This document shows positions 27,052 to 36,040 of a DNA stretch of 64,000 nucleotides, in pieces. The position numbers and the translations under genes are program-made. The stretch's first letter is position 1. The number at the start of each line of letters is the position of its first letter. The stretch lies in NCBI RefSeq assembly GCF_018449545.1, contig NZ_JAAVUR010000002.1, positions 62,001 through 126,000 on the forward strand, in the 5' to 3' direction. A model generated the notes under the pieces. It worked only from the letters and a program-made list of their open reading frames with translations, did no database searches and was not told the DNA's origin. This DNA is from Granulicella sp. dw_53 (GTDB taxonomy: Bacteria > Acidobacteriota > Terriglobia > Terriglobales > Acidobacteriaceae).

Positions 27052-27337
27052 GACAAACGGTCACGACCGGCTTCATAACAAACCGCGCTTACAGCCCACA
27101 GCGGCTGTGATATAGAGTCGTTACGCGATTGGACGATCACTTTTTGTTGGACCGGGTCTCCTTTTTAGCCATGCCCATTTTCGGGTATGTGGTTCTGGTC
27201 GGATATAGTCGATTGACCGATTTCAGCCATGACCATCAGCACAGTCAGGCAGTGAGTTAGTAGATATGCCGAAGCTGTCGCAGTTGTTCGAAGACAATGG
27301 TTTGAAGCAATACATGTAATGCGGGAGAGGTTCAGCA

Positions 27338-28228
27338 ATGCGACTTTGGAAGATCAACTGTATGGAGAACGACTTCCCCGGCATCTGGCAACGCTGGTAC
27401 CGGAATCAGTGCGTTGCAGTCGGTTGGCGTTCCACTTGGGGTTTTCCCTTGGAAGGGCCGATGCCCAAGAAAAACTATGGCTGGAGTCGGACGCGCAAAG
27501 CTCTCCAGAGAATTCGGATTGGCGACTACGTCGTTGTCTCCTTAAGCGACAATCGGATCGCCAGATTAGGCGAGGTCACGGGCACCCAATTCGCGGATAC
27601 AGATTGGCGTCCGCTCGTTCCGCCTGGTCCGGGCGAGCGCGACGGCGAGATGGGTCGCCGCATACTGGTCAGATGGGATTTGACGATTGGCCCCGATGAT
27701 CGCGACACAGTTGTACGCATGCCCGCAGGATCTCGCTTCACGAGAGGTGAAATTCGACCGACAATCGGAGAGATCAAATCGATGTCCCTGGCTGACCTCA
27801 CAGGCATCATGTCCGACAGGAAACACTGGGAAAGTCTGTTTGCTCATTTTGATTACGAGAAGGCTTTATCCGGTTACATCGCCACCTACCCACATCACCT
27901 TGAAGACGGTTTAACTCAACATCCGAACCAGAAAGTGCGTGAGAAGGTTTTCAAAGACCGCACGAGGTCGGACGTTATTCTATTGGACAGGGACGGAACG
28001 ACAGTCATCGTCGAATGCAAGCAAGGTCAGCCGGAACCCAAGGATGTTGACCAGCTTCGCCGCTACCTCGCTCATTTCTTCAAAGAGACGAAGCTGAAAG
28101 CCAGAGGCATTCTCGTACATGGTGGATCGAAGAAGCTTCACGCTGATGTTGAGGCAGCGGCCTCAAAGTCCCAAAAAATCGAGGTAATCCAGCACCGCCT
28201 CGAAGTCGAGTTCTCGCGCTGCAACTAA
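27338..28228 (+). CDS. EVE-like domain fused to PD-(D/E)XK nuclease
   Basis: This is a 296-residue protein. Residues 1-90 (MRLWKINCMENDFPGIWQRW, AVGWRSTWG, IRIGDYVVVSLSD, RLGEVTG) look like a PUA/EVE-type domain, a fold that recognises modified bases. Residues about 195-285 form a NucS-like nuclease with S-D212-V-I-L-L-D, then VIVECKQG (Glu226, Lys228) and DQLRRYLAHF. Such fusions are candidate modification-dependent restriction enzymes. The ATG at 27338 has a strong ggagagg ribosome site. It stands alone, with 285 bp upstream and about 565 bp downstream free of genes. Both domain calls come from motif reading. Confidence 0.65.
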   Translation: MRLWKINCMENDFPGIWQRWYRNQCVAVGWRSTWGFPLEGPMPKKNYGWSRTRKALQRIRIGDYVVVSLSDNRIARLGEVTGTQFADTDWRPLVPPGPGERDGEMGRRILVRWDLTIGPDDRDTVVRMPAGSRFTRGEIRPTIGEIKSMSLADLTGIMSDRKHWESLFAHFDYEKALSGYIATYPHHLEDGLTQHPNQKVREKVFKDRTRSDVILLDRDGTTVIVECKQGQPEPKDVDQLRRYLAHFFKETKLKARGILVHGGSKKLHADVEAAASKSQKIEVIQHRLEVEFSRCN

Positions 28229-28794
28229 GGGAGAGGACCATGCGGGAACACTCCAGCCTACGAACTGCACCCAAATTTCAGTCAACTAGAATTCAACGCA
28301 GTTGTGAAATCGATGCAAGAGGCTGACATGCTGAGGGTTAGGCTGTAGGCTCGCGGCGGTGTGGGATCGCTTATGCCTTCGGTGAGAGGGCTTGGAAAGG
28401 CCGGTGTTTGCGGGCGCCTGAACTCAATCTCGCCGGGGTGGATCCGAAGACCCGCGCAATTCATGGGATCGGATCTCATGCCCGATAATATGCTGAAAAC
28501 AAGAGACTTAACTCGTGGGACTAACATGCATTTCTTGCTGCTACGATATTGCTAGTCGATTGTGCCTCGAAGCGTTGCCTAACCGAAATCACTTGCTCGC
28601 TGCGGCCAAGATCGACTTATAAGCCGATCTTGACGCACTGGGCGGCGATAAGGTGGCCTATTACTAGTTCAATCGCGGACGAATTCACGTAACCGATGGA
28701 ATATGCGCGATTCGCAAAACGCAGCCTCCGGTTCAGGGCGATCCGCATTAGCTGCACGCTGGGTGCTACCCTTTAAGCTCATCGACACTCAAAA
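28229..28794. other. Non-coding stretch
   Basis: About 565 bp between the EVE-like/nuclease and Fic genes without a supportable coding frame, RNA gene or strong repeat. It presumably carries the promoter of the Fic-DUF3644 pair. Confidence 0.4.
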
Positions 28795-29967
28795 ATGGGC
28801 ATTGCGAAGAAAGCATCGACGGCCGAAACTCTCCGCGGCTGGGTCGGAGGTAATGTCAACGCTGAACGCTTGGCGGGGGCCATACTTGCCCTCGAGGGTT
28901 ACAGGCAGATCGATCCTCAACACCCGCTTGGAGGTCCGGATGGCGGAAAGGACATTCTCTGCACAAAAGGCGGCAGAAGCTACGTCGGGGCCGTCTACTT
29001 CCCGGTGGGCGATAAGTCCCTGGCCGCGATCAAAAAGAAGTTCAACGCCGACCTAAAGGGCGCGAAAGCTTCCAAGGTCGATGGCATCGTGTTCGTCACA
29101 AATCAGGCGTTGAGCCAGAAGCAACGGGGAACGCTGAATGCGCTCGCCTTGGGCCAGAGTCTGTTATGTGAGCCGATCCACCGAGAACGTATGCGGGTGC
29201 TCTTGGATTCGAGCGCGGGGTATGGAGCTCGCCTTCAGTTCCTCGGCATCGAAATGGCTCCCGAAGAACAGTTCGCCTATTTCACCGAGAACGACAGCCG
29301 GGTCGAGCGCGCTCTGGAAAAGCACACCAAGGAGATTACACGTTTGGCGAGACTGATCGAAAGGCTTGGTCTTGGACAGCGTGAAATCTTCCACACGATG
29401 GCCTTGCTGGCGACACCACCAGCTGACGATGCTCCGACAGCAGTTTCTATCCCCGACCTTCTCAGGTCCGACGCGGAAGCCGATGCGGTGACATCAAACA
29501 TGACTTTGGGCTTTCTTCTATCGATGCATCGCGTTTCGTGCCCAGATCTGCAGGCTGACATATTGGGCCACTTGAGAACCGTGCAGGTTGAGATTCGTTC
29601 ATTTCACACGGTCGTCAGCAGTAACGGTGAAGCCATGCCGCCCGCGCCCTCGGAAGTCCCGGACCTTTTGAAGACGCTGCTGGTCCGATGGAATGAGAGA
29701 TACGAGAGTCTGAGCGTCGCGGATGAGAAATCGCGGGTACGCGCGATAGCCCAGTTCCATGCCGAGTTCCTGCGCATCCATCCCTTCGCAGACGGTAATG
29801 GGAGGGTCGCTCGGGCAGTCTTGGTACAGCAATGCATCGATCTCTTAGGTCAAGCTGATGCGGGCCTACTTGATGCAGGCGTCATTTATCAGCGTGCCTT
29901 GAGGATGGCTATCGAGGGCAAGCCGGACGATCTCTGCACATTGATCGGTCAGATCGTTCATGGGTAG
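28795..29967 (+). CDS. Fic domain protein with N-terminal restriction-endonuclease-like domain
   Basis: This 390-residue protein has a C-terminal Fic domain with the complete motif H329-P-F-A-D-G-N-G-R-V-A-R340, preceded by the helix AIAQFHAEFLRI. Fic enzymes transfer AMP or other nucleotide parts to proteins. The N-terminal 150 residues recall an Mrr/REase-like domain (GGPDGGKDILCTKGGRSYVG, then VFVTNQALSQKQ and FLGIEMAPEEQF), but where the Q/ExK motif should be, the sequence is GAVYFP, so nuclease activity is doubtful and the domain may only bind nucleic acid. No obvious S/T-x3-E-x2-N inhibitory helix is seen. The HEPN-type DUF3644 gene follows 63 bp later on the same strand. Confidence 0.75.
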   Translation: MGIAKKASTAETLRGWVGGNVNAERLAGAILALEGYRQIDPQHPLGGPDGGKDILCTKGGRSYVGAVYFPVGDKSLAAIKKKFNADLKGAKASKVDGIVFVTNQALSQKQRGTLNALALGQSLLCEPIHRERMRVLLDSSAGYGARLQFLGIEMAPEEQFAYFTENDSRVERALEKHTKEITRLARLIERLGLGQREIFHTMALLATPPADDAPTAVSIPDLLRSDAEADAVTSNMTLGFLLSMHRVSCPDLQADILGHLRTVQVEIRSFHTVVSSNGEAMPPAPSEVPDLLKTLLVRWNERYESLSVADEKSRVRAIAQFHAEFLRIHPFADGNGRVARAVLVQQCIDLLGQADAGLLDAGVIYQRALRMAIEGKPDDLCTLIGQIVHG

Positions 29968-30030
29968 AGGACATTGAACAACTGACCAAGCCTCGAACCG
30001 CATCACCCTCAGAAATAGTTACGATGGTCT

Positions 30031-31023
30031 ATGCCACTGAGCGCCGATTTAGCAGAGAAGTCCGTCCAGGCCGCAATCGCAGCGATCGAGATTTATAACA
30101 AGCCGAACTTTTCGTACAGAGAAGAGGCATTCTCCTTGCTAATGACGAACGCATGGGAGCTGCTGTTGAAAGCGAAATGGCTCGTCGATCATAGCGAGAT
30201 TGTGGAGTCGCTCTACGAGATGGTGAAGAATGAACCGACCGGTCCCGAGCATCCGAAGGTAAACGGCAGCGGAAATCCGATCTCTCACGGTCTGGTCTAC
30301 CTAGCGGCGCGAATGATGGAGGACAAGAACTCAGGGCTCGAGCCCGCATCCAACGAGAACATTCTGGCGTTAGTGGAGATCCGGAACAACGCAGCCCACC
30401 TGATCAACAAAGATCTCTACATCGGCCGACGCGTACAGGAGATCGGAACGGCGTCTCTACGCAACTATCTGACGCTTGCCACAGAGTGGTTCGGCCTGAA
30501 TCTGTCCGTCTACAACTTCTTCTTGATGCCGATCTCGTTCTACCATGGGTTCGAAGCCGCCGAGCCCGCAAGTCGAGCTGCTTATCCGGAGCAGATTCAG
30601 CGCCTGCTTTCCTACATAGACGCCCGAGAGGCGACCGAGGCCGAAGGCGAGGGCAATCAGCACGTCGCGCTTCACCTTGAAACTCGTTTGGTCAAAGGCA
30701 AGGATGCTGCAGCTCTTGAATTCAGGTACACGGACGATCCAAAGGCACCGGCGATCGCCGTGCGAGAGCAGGACGTTTTCAAGAACTATCCGATGACCTA
30801 TCGCGATCTGTCAGACACGATGAAGCGACGCTACTCGGACTTTCTCGAGAATCGCGATTATCACCGCCTACGTAAAGCTCTCGAACGCGAGCAGAAGTTC
30901 TGCATCTTACGCTTGCTGAACCCGTCGAAGCCTGAGAGCACAAAGCAGCGCTTCTATAACGCGAATATCTTCCAGGAATTCGACAAGCATTACCAGCGTC
31001 GCAAGAAGGGCGCGCAAGGATGA
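30031..31023 (+). CDS. DUF3644 family HEPN-like protein
   Basis: This 330-residue protein carries the DUF3644 start (YNKPNFSYREEAFSLLMTNAWELLLKAK) and the HEPN-type motif R118-N119-N-A-A-H123 (Rx4H) in ALVEIRNNAAHL. HEPN proteins with this motif are usually metal-independent RNases in toxin-antitoxin or abortive-infection systems. The C-terminal part (RYSDFLENRDYHRLRKALER, RFYNANIFQEFDKHY) is conserved-looking and basic. It lies 63 bp after the REase-like/Fic gene, in the same direction, so the pair may be a unit in which the Fic enzyme modifies the HEPN RNase. That is inference by analogy with HEPN systems controlled by nucleotidylation. Confidence 0.75.
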   Translation: MPLSADLAEKSVQAAIAAIEIYNKPNFSYREEAFSLLMTNAWELLLKAKWLVDHSEIVESLYEMVKNEPTGPEHPKVNGSGNPISHGLVYLAARMMEDKNSGLEPASNENILALVEIRNNAAHLINKDLYIGRRVQEIGTASLRNYLTLATEWFGLNLSVYNFFLMPISFYHGFEAAEPASRAAYPEQIQRLLSYIDAREATEAEGEGNQHVALHLETRLVKGKDAAALEFRYTDDPKAPAIAVREQDVFKNYPMTYRDLSDTMKRRYSDFLENRDYHRLRKALEREQKFCILRLLNPSKPESTKQRFYNANIFQEFDKHYQRRKKGAQG

Positions 31024-31261
31024 CAGGCATGTTCAACGGCGAGCCGGTTGTCGGCGGTGGTTGATGAGAAGGTCCGGATCGAACGCGTTGAGCATATACG
31101 GAACATCGACGAATCTAAAGCAGTCCAATTGGTCCTATTTCATCCTAGATCGCATCGATCTAAACTTCATGACATCAGCTACATACATTGACTCTAAAAC
31201 CGCTTATCTGGATTGGAAGGCAGCCCTGAAAAGGCCGGTGGCCAGAGGGTGTCGATTCCAA

Positions 31262-32488
31262 TTAGATTTTGATCGATAGGGCAATACCTTTTTCCCACTC
31301 GGGAAGCAACCGCTCACCAATATCCACAAAGTGTGGATGTTCCTTCATGTAGCCGCGCACTTCCACTGATGTGCTATGGATTGCTTCTGCGATGCGACCA
31401 AGAATGTTTCTTATCTGCGCGGGTGTGCCGCCAGCGCGCGTTTCGCCAAGCCGCTGAAGTTCCTTTGCAGTTGGCCATCGGGTGCTTCCGTTGAGCGTCA
31501 GGGCCATGCTGTCTTTGGGAAGATAAACAGCGGTCGTCACAAGGTCATAGACCGGAGCCAGGCGTGCTTCGCCGAGCACGTCATCATAGACGATTCCGAA
31601 ATTCTTCAGATGCGCATCTCCATTGCGCAGCGCGCAGTTGAGGGCGATGAGAGTGAAGAGTTTCTCAAGATCGGTGTAGACATGCGGCGAGTTCGCGAAC
31701 TGCTGAAACCGCTTGAGAATCGAGGTTTCGTAACTACCGCTGTATTTCTGGTCGGTTCGTTTTGCATTGAGTACGCAAAAATCCTCAAAGCCGCGATAGG
31801 TGCCATCAAGGCGAAGGTCGAAACGGTCAATCACCAGCGCGCTCGCATCCTCAGAGAGGGAGAAGTGGGGTACGTCGAGTCCACATTTCTCGGCGACCTT
31901 GAGACAGAAATACTCGTTCGCCGCCAATTGCGGAAACTCATTCGGTTCCCAGAACTTCACAATGTGAGTCGCACCTCGATAGCTTTGCGACAGCCGTACA
32001 TCTTTTCTATGGGCCGAGAAGGCACTCTCATCACGGACCAGCACTTTGGGCTGAACGCCACTAATGCCTGAGAATGAGGCGAAGCGCTCGATAAGGTAGC
32101 GGAATAGATCACCGCCACGCCGGCGTTCCAGGATCTCATCAACGGACTGAAAGGGGACATCCTCCTCCAGCTTCTCTTTCTGGCCGGTATAGCGAATGCG
32201 ACCAACCTGCGACCGTCCCACGATTCCCAGCAGGTCAAAATCATCGAATGTCCCGGTAGCTTTTGCAAAAGCGAGTCGCAATCGCTCGCGAAGCACGCCC
32301 TCCGGTAGATTCATCTCGAAGATGGGCGCAAGACCGAAACGTGTACCCCAGGATGCGAGGCGCACTGGCATCGTGACTGATACAGCACTCATACCGATGG
32401 TTTCGGGCAGGTACACGAAGGTACTTCCGCGATCACCGGAGCGGTCGAGCAACCCGGTTTCAGCGCTGTCGGTCCAGACCCTGATCAT
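31262..32488 (-). CDS. hipA: HipA-family Ser/Thr kinase toxin
   Basis: This 408-residue protein is close to the usual 410-440 of HipA. It has the N-terminal HipA_1 domain (GLAPIFEMNLPEGVLRERL, DLLGIVGRSQVGRI), the flexible Gly motif SGVQPK, the ATP-binding lysine in HIVKFW (Lys178), the catalytic loop NGDAHLKNFG (Asp291) and the metal-binding VYDLV (Asp315). HipA phosphorylates a tRNA synthetase or related target and causes growth arrest unless held by HipB. The start overlaps the upstream hipB gene by about 29 bp, as in classical hipBA operons. It is convergent with the DUF3644 gene. Confidence 0.92.
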   Translation of the reverse strand: MIRVWTDSAETGLLDRSGDRGSTFVYLPETIGMSAVSVTMPVRLASWGTRFGLAPIFEMNLPEGVLRERLRLAFAKATGTFDDFDLLGIVGRSQVGRIRYTGQKEKLEEDVPFQSVDEILERRRGGDLFRYLIERFASFSGISGVQPKVLVRDESAFSAHRKDVRLSQSYRGATHIVKFWEPNEFPQLAANEYFCLKVAEKCGLDVPHFSLSEDASALVIDRFDLRLDGTYRGFEDFCVLNAKRTDQKYSGSYETSILKRFQQFANSPHVYTDLEKLFTLIALNCALRNGDAHLKNFGIVYDDVLGEARLAPVYDLVTTAVYLPKDSMALTLNGSTRWPTAKELQRLGETRAGGTPAQIRNILGRIAEAIHSTSVEVRGYMKEHPHFVDIGERLLPEWEKGIALSIKI

Positions 32489-32738
32489 CCTGATCCTCTT
32501 CCATGAGCTCTTCCAGCGTTGGGCGACGGCCTGATGTTTCCTGAATCTTCAGTTCCATCCCGAGCACCGACAGGAGCTTGATGATTTTGGAGAGACCCAG
32601 TTCTCCGAGGCGGCCGTTCTCCAACGCATCCAGCGTGGAATGCCCAACTTTTGCTTGCTTTGCAAGCGCAGCCTGACTGAGGCCCAGTGTTTTGCGTCGG
32701 ACGGCAATTTGCTCGCCTATGGATCTGAGCGTCAGCAT
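32460..32738 (-). CDS. hipB: HipB-family Xre antitoxin
   Basis: This protein has about 92 residues from the ATG at 32738; the frame is open to 32774, where MDFSIF would be a weaker start. The HTH is plain: IGEQIAVRRKTLGLSQAALA, then KVGHSTLDALENGRLGELGLSKII. The tail (SGRRPTLEELMEEDQDDQGL) is acidic and flexible, as in HipB proteins that contact HipA. It overlaps hipA by about 29 bp. It should repress its own operon through the dyad just upstream and neutralise HipA. Confidence 0.92.
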   Translation of the reverse strand: MLTLRSIGEQIAVRRKTLGLSQAALAKQAKVGHSTLDALENGRLGELGLSKIIKLLSVLGMELKIQETSGRRPTLEELMEEDQDDQGLDRQR

Positions 32739-32740
32739 CA

Positions 32741-32774
32741 ACCTAATATATAAGGTAAAAATGGAAAAATCCAA

Positions 32775-32790
<16 letters not shown>
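32741..32790 (-). promoter_or_regulatory. hipBA promoter with candidate HipB operator
   Basis: ACCTAATATATAAGGT (32741-32756) is a 16-bp near-palindrome with one mismatched pair, directly upstream of hipB. On the minus strand it contains TATATT as a -10 element, with TTGGAT about 18 nt upstream as a -35. An operator overlapping the -10 suits autorepression by HipB. It does not match the E. coli HipB consensus. Confidence 0.45.
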
Positions 32791-33622
<832 letters not shown>

Positions 33623-34843
33623 ATGAAGGCTGCCACTTGGGATGATTTGACCTCTTCCGTTTGCGTTGGGGATTCGATACGCTATTGGGCTCCGAAGCGT
33701 GGCTATAGGAATGCAACATTCAATATCGTGGCAATTAACGGGAACCGTCTTGACCTTACGACGAAAGAAGGGAAGCCCGTTGAGGTTCATCGAAAAGACT
33801 TTGGGAAGGTAGCAGTGCAATTCGACGACCTCCTACAAGGCACAATAAGCCGACAGGAACTCACGAAGACGAGCGGGCGCACTGCCTACATTCTCAGCCT
33901 CATCCGCGAACTTAACGAACGACTCAAGAGGCCGCACCCAAAATTAGGAGATCTTCTCAGCGCGAACAGTCGAGTGTTTTTGAAATCCGAGTATGGTCCT
34001 GTCTCTAACGAGTGGCCAGCGGTGTCCTTCAGTGTCGAGGGTTATGCACGCAAGCTTGCCGAGATTTTCGACACAAAGGAGGATTGGGTGCTCTTCGCAG
34101 GAACGGACGACCATGACCTCACACCTCCGGAGTTTCGCAAGAAGTTGCTGTGCGTGGTGAGGATCCGTTCAGGGCCGCCGGTCGACTCGGGTGTACTCGT
34201 AGATCCTGGACGACTGAACTATTTTCAGCAAGGCGATCCCAAAAAGTTCGCCTACTCCCTTCAGGCGACGGCAGCTTGGAAGCTGGCAACTCTGCCAGCG
34301 GCTCGTGACCTATTAAAAGAGAAGTACGGGGTCATTGGTCGCGGACAGGCAAGAAAATCGTACTTGATTCTTTCCCCTACAGAGATTGATCGTCTTAAAG
34401 ACCTGCCAGTAGCCAGAATTGCGTTATCGGTCCTTCCGCTCGACGAATTCCATCTAGCGGAGGTCATAGACAGTCTCGAAGATCAGTTCGACCGACTGTT
34501 GGGATTGTTAACAAGACGTGCTCAACTTGGTGGGACGGCGGTGTCTCGGAACGCCCCTATTCGGATCGTTAAACTGACCAAGCAAGATCTTCGAGAGATG
34601 TGGGCGGAGCAAGGGGGGCTTTGTCGTCTTTGTAACGCCGCGATACCTCGGTCCACGAGGAATTTCCTTCTTCAGGTCTCAGCAGATAGGACCGACAGCA
34701 AGGTCGAGACATACAGCCGCGCGAATACGCAGCTAACCCATCTCGGTTGCAATTACGGAAAGAATTCGGCCGACGCGGAGCAATTCGCCGACTGGCTTCG
34801 AATCGTACGAGTGGCAAACTCGCTCAATCACGATGATGATTAG
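33623..34843 (+). CDS. HNH-type endonuclease domain protein
   Basis: This is a 406-residue protein. The N-terminal 60 residues form a small beta-rich module (VCVGDSIRYWAPKRGYRNAT, NRLDLTTKEGKPVEV). A middle domain of about 130-290 is unknown. The C-terminus (about 330-390) is HNH-like: C334-x2-C337, then QVSADRTD (Asp355-Arg), Tyr364, Asn368, LTH373 and C376-N-x2-K380. This is the C-C / DR / N-x-QL-x-H-x2-C-N-x2-K layout of zinc-stabilised HNH nucleases. The gene begins about 315 bp right of the tRNA-Asn half. A defence or mobile-element role is likely by location. Confidence 0.65.
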   Translation: MKAATWDDLTSSVCVGDSIRYWAPKRGYRNATFNIVAINGNRLDLTTKEGKPVEVHRKDFGKVAVQFDDLLQGTISRQELTKTSGRTAYILSLIRELNERLKRPHPKLGDLLSANSRVFLKSEYGPVSNEWPAVSFSVEGYARKLAEIFDTKEDWVLFAGTDDHDLTPPEFRKKLLCVVRIRSGPPVDSGVLVDPGRLNYFQQGDPKKFAYSLQATAAWKLATLPAARDLLKEKYGVIGRGQARKSYLILSPTEIDRLKDLPVARIALSVLPLDEFHLAEVIDSLEDQFDRLLGLLTRRAQLGGTAVSRNAPIRIVKLTKQDLREMWAEQGGLCRLCNAAIPRSTRNFLLQVSADRTDSKVETYSRANTQLTHLGCNYGKNSADAEQFADWLRIVRVANSLNHDDD

Positions 34844-34947
34844 ATTTGCGCGTATTTGCGTTCATTGCATACGCTAGATCATGGATTTCGCATTGTGGCG
34901 CTGTCAGGTGCGAACGGGAATGGTAGGCTTGCTTTAATGGAGGTTGG

Positions 34948-35322
34948 ATGAGCATAGCTGGAGCAATAATCGAACTGAATAAAGAGATCGATCGTCTCAA
35001 CAAAGAGGTTGAGCGGCTTATCAAGATGCGTGACTCGCTGTCCCATGGATATGTCGGAGTAATTCCTCCAGTTGTGAGCCAACCGGCCACTGAAGAGAAA
35101 ACTGTTCAAGGCAAGAGAAAGTACACAAGGTCAGCAAAGCTCGCGCGGAAGACAGCGGCTAAAAAAACGGCACCAGTGGAGAAGCCGTCTGTCGCCAAGA
35201 AGGCCTCTACGGTTTCGACGGTAGCTCCCTTAAACAAGAGAGTGATGTCCGCTGCAACGAGAAAGAAAATGTCGGATTCTGCGAAGGCGCGCGCGGCGGC
35301 CAAGGCGGAAGCGGCGAAATAG
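34948..35322 (+). CDS. Small coiled-coil protein with Lys/Ala-rich basic tail
   Basis: This is a 124-residue protein. Residues 1-30 form a leucine-heptad coiled coil (IIELNKEIDRLNKEVERLIK). After a short linker, the C-terminal 75 residues are very rich in Lys, Ala, Ser and Thr (RKYTRSAKLARKTAAKKTAP, then AATRKKMSDSAKARAAAKAE), like histone-H1-type or nucleoid-binding tails. It probably dimerises through the coil and binds DNA or RNA. It follows the HNH gene by 104 bp on the same strand. An initiation region with GGAGG about 9 nt before ATG 34948 supports the start. Confidence 0.6.
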   Translation: MSIAGAIIELNKEIDRLNKEVERLIKMRDSLSHGYVGVIPPVVSQPATEEKTVQGKRKYTRSAKLARKTAAKKTAPVEKPSVAKKASTVSTVAPLNKRVMSAATRKKMSDSAKARAAAKAEAAK

Positions 35323-36040
35323 CCTCAAGGGAGGTGCGAGGAAACTCGCGCCTCCAATCCCGCAATATGCCGGTCGCACGACAACTCCCATCCCGGTGCT
35401 CTGTGAGAACCGAAGTCGTGCCCGAGGAGGATGATGATCCGACCGGCGCGGCTAGGCAGTTCGATGTGTGGTGCCACGCTGGTGGGAAGGTCGTGGCCGG
35501 ATTGGTCAGGCGGCGGGCCGCTGAGTCCGGGGCTGTTTGCCTCCGAGTTGCTGGCTGGCCGCCCAAACGGTCTCGTTCAACAATGAATTCGAGAAATAAC
35601 AAAGGTCGAGGTGCTTTAGCCATTGCAGCACCTCGACAACACTCTCGCGTTCATTGCGTTGTCATAGGTTCCTGGTTGTCGGCGACTTGTTCGACGAGTC
35701 AGCTGAGACCTCTCCCGAACAAGGGCAGAGGTCGGAATCGCGGCAAGTCCAATTTGCGAGGGTGCTGGCGAGGGTGCTGAAATTTGAGATTCGCGTTTTT
35801 CCCAATGTTTTTGAGTGCTCAAGGATACTGCCGTTAGCCATCAATGCCCATGAAATCATTTAGATACAACCAGTTAGCGTAACGTTGTGTAGGCAATCAG
35901 TAGCTCGCGGAAGAACGCTCACTGCTCTTGGAGGTTTCCAACGTGCTTGTCCCTGAAACTTGGACATCCTAGTAGATCTTCGCCATAGGGAAGCGAACCT
36001 GCTGGGTTGCGCCGCTTGTCTGATCCGACAATGCCCATCC
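35323..36040. other. Non-coding stretch with a perfect 11-bp inverted repeat
   Basis: About 720 bp between the basic protein gene and the 3' end of the helicase gene, without a convincing coding frame. It contains GTCGAGGTGCT (35605-35615) and AGCACCTCGAC (35627-35637), perfect arms around an 11-nt loop, probably a terminator-like hairpin between the convergent transcripts. Confidence 0.5.

Noticed and set aside
35334..35780. A 148-codon + strand frame
   Set aside because: Composition is not protein-like and the frame spans a perfect hairpin; no ribosome site.
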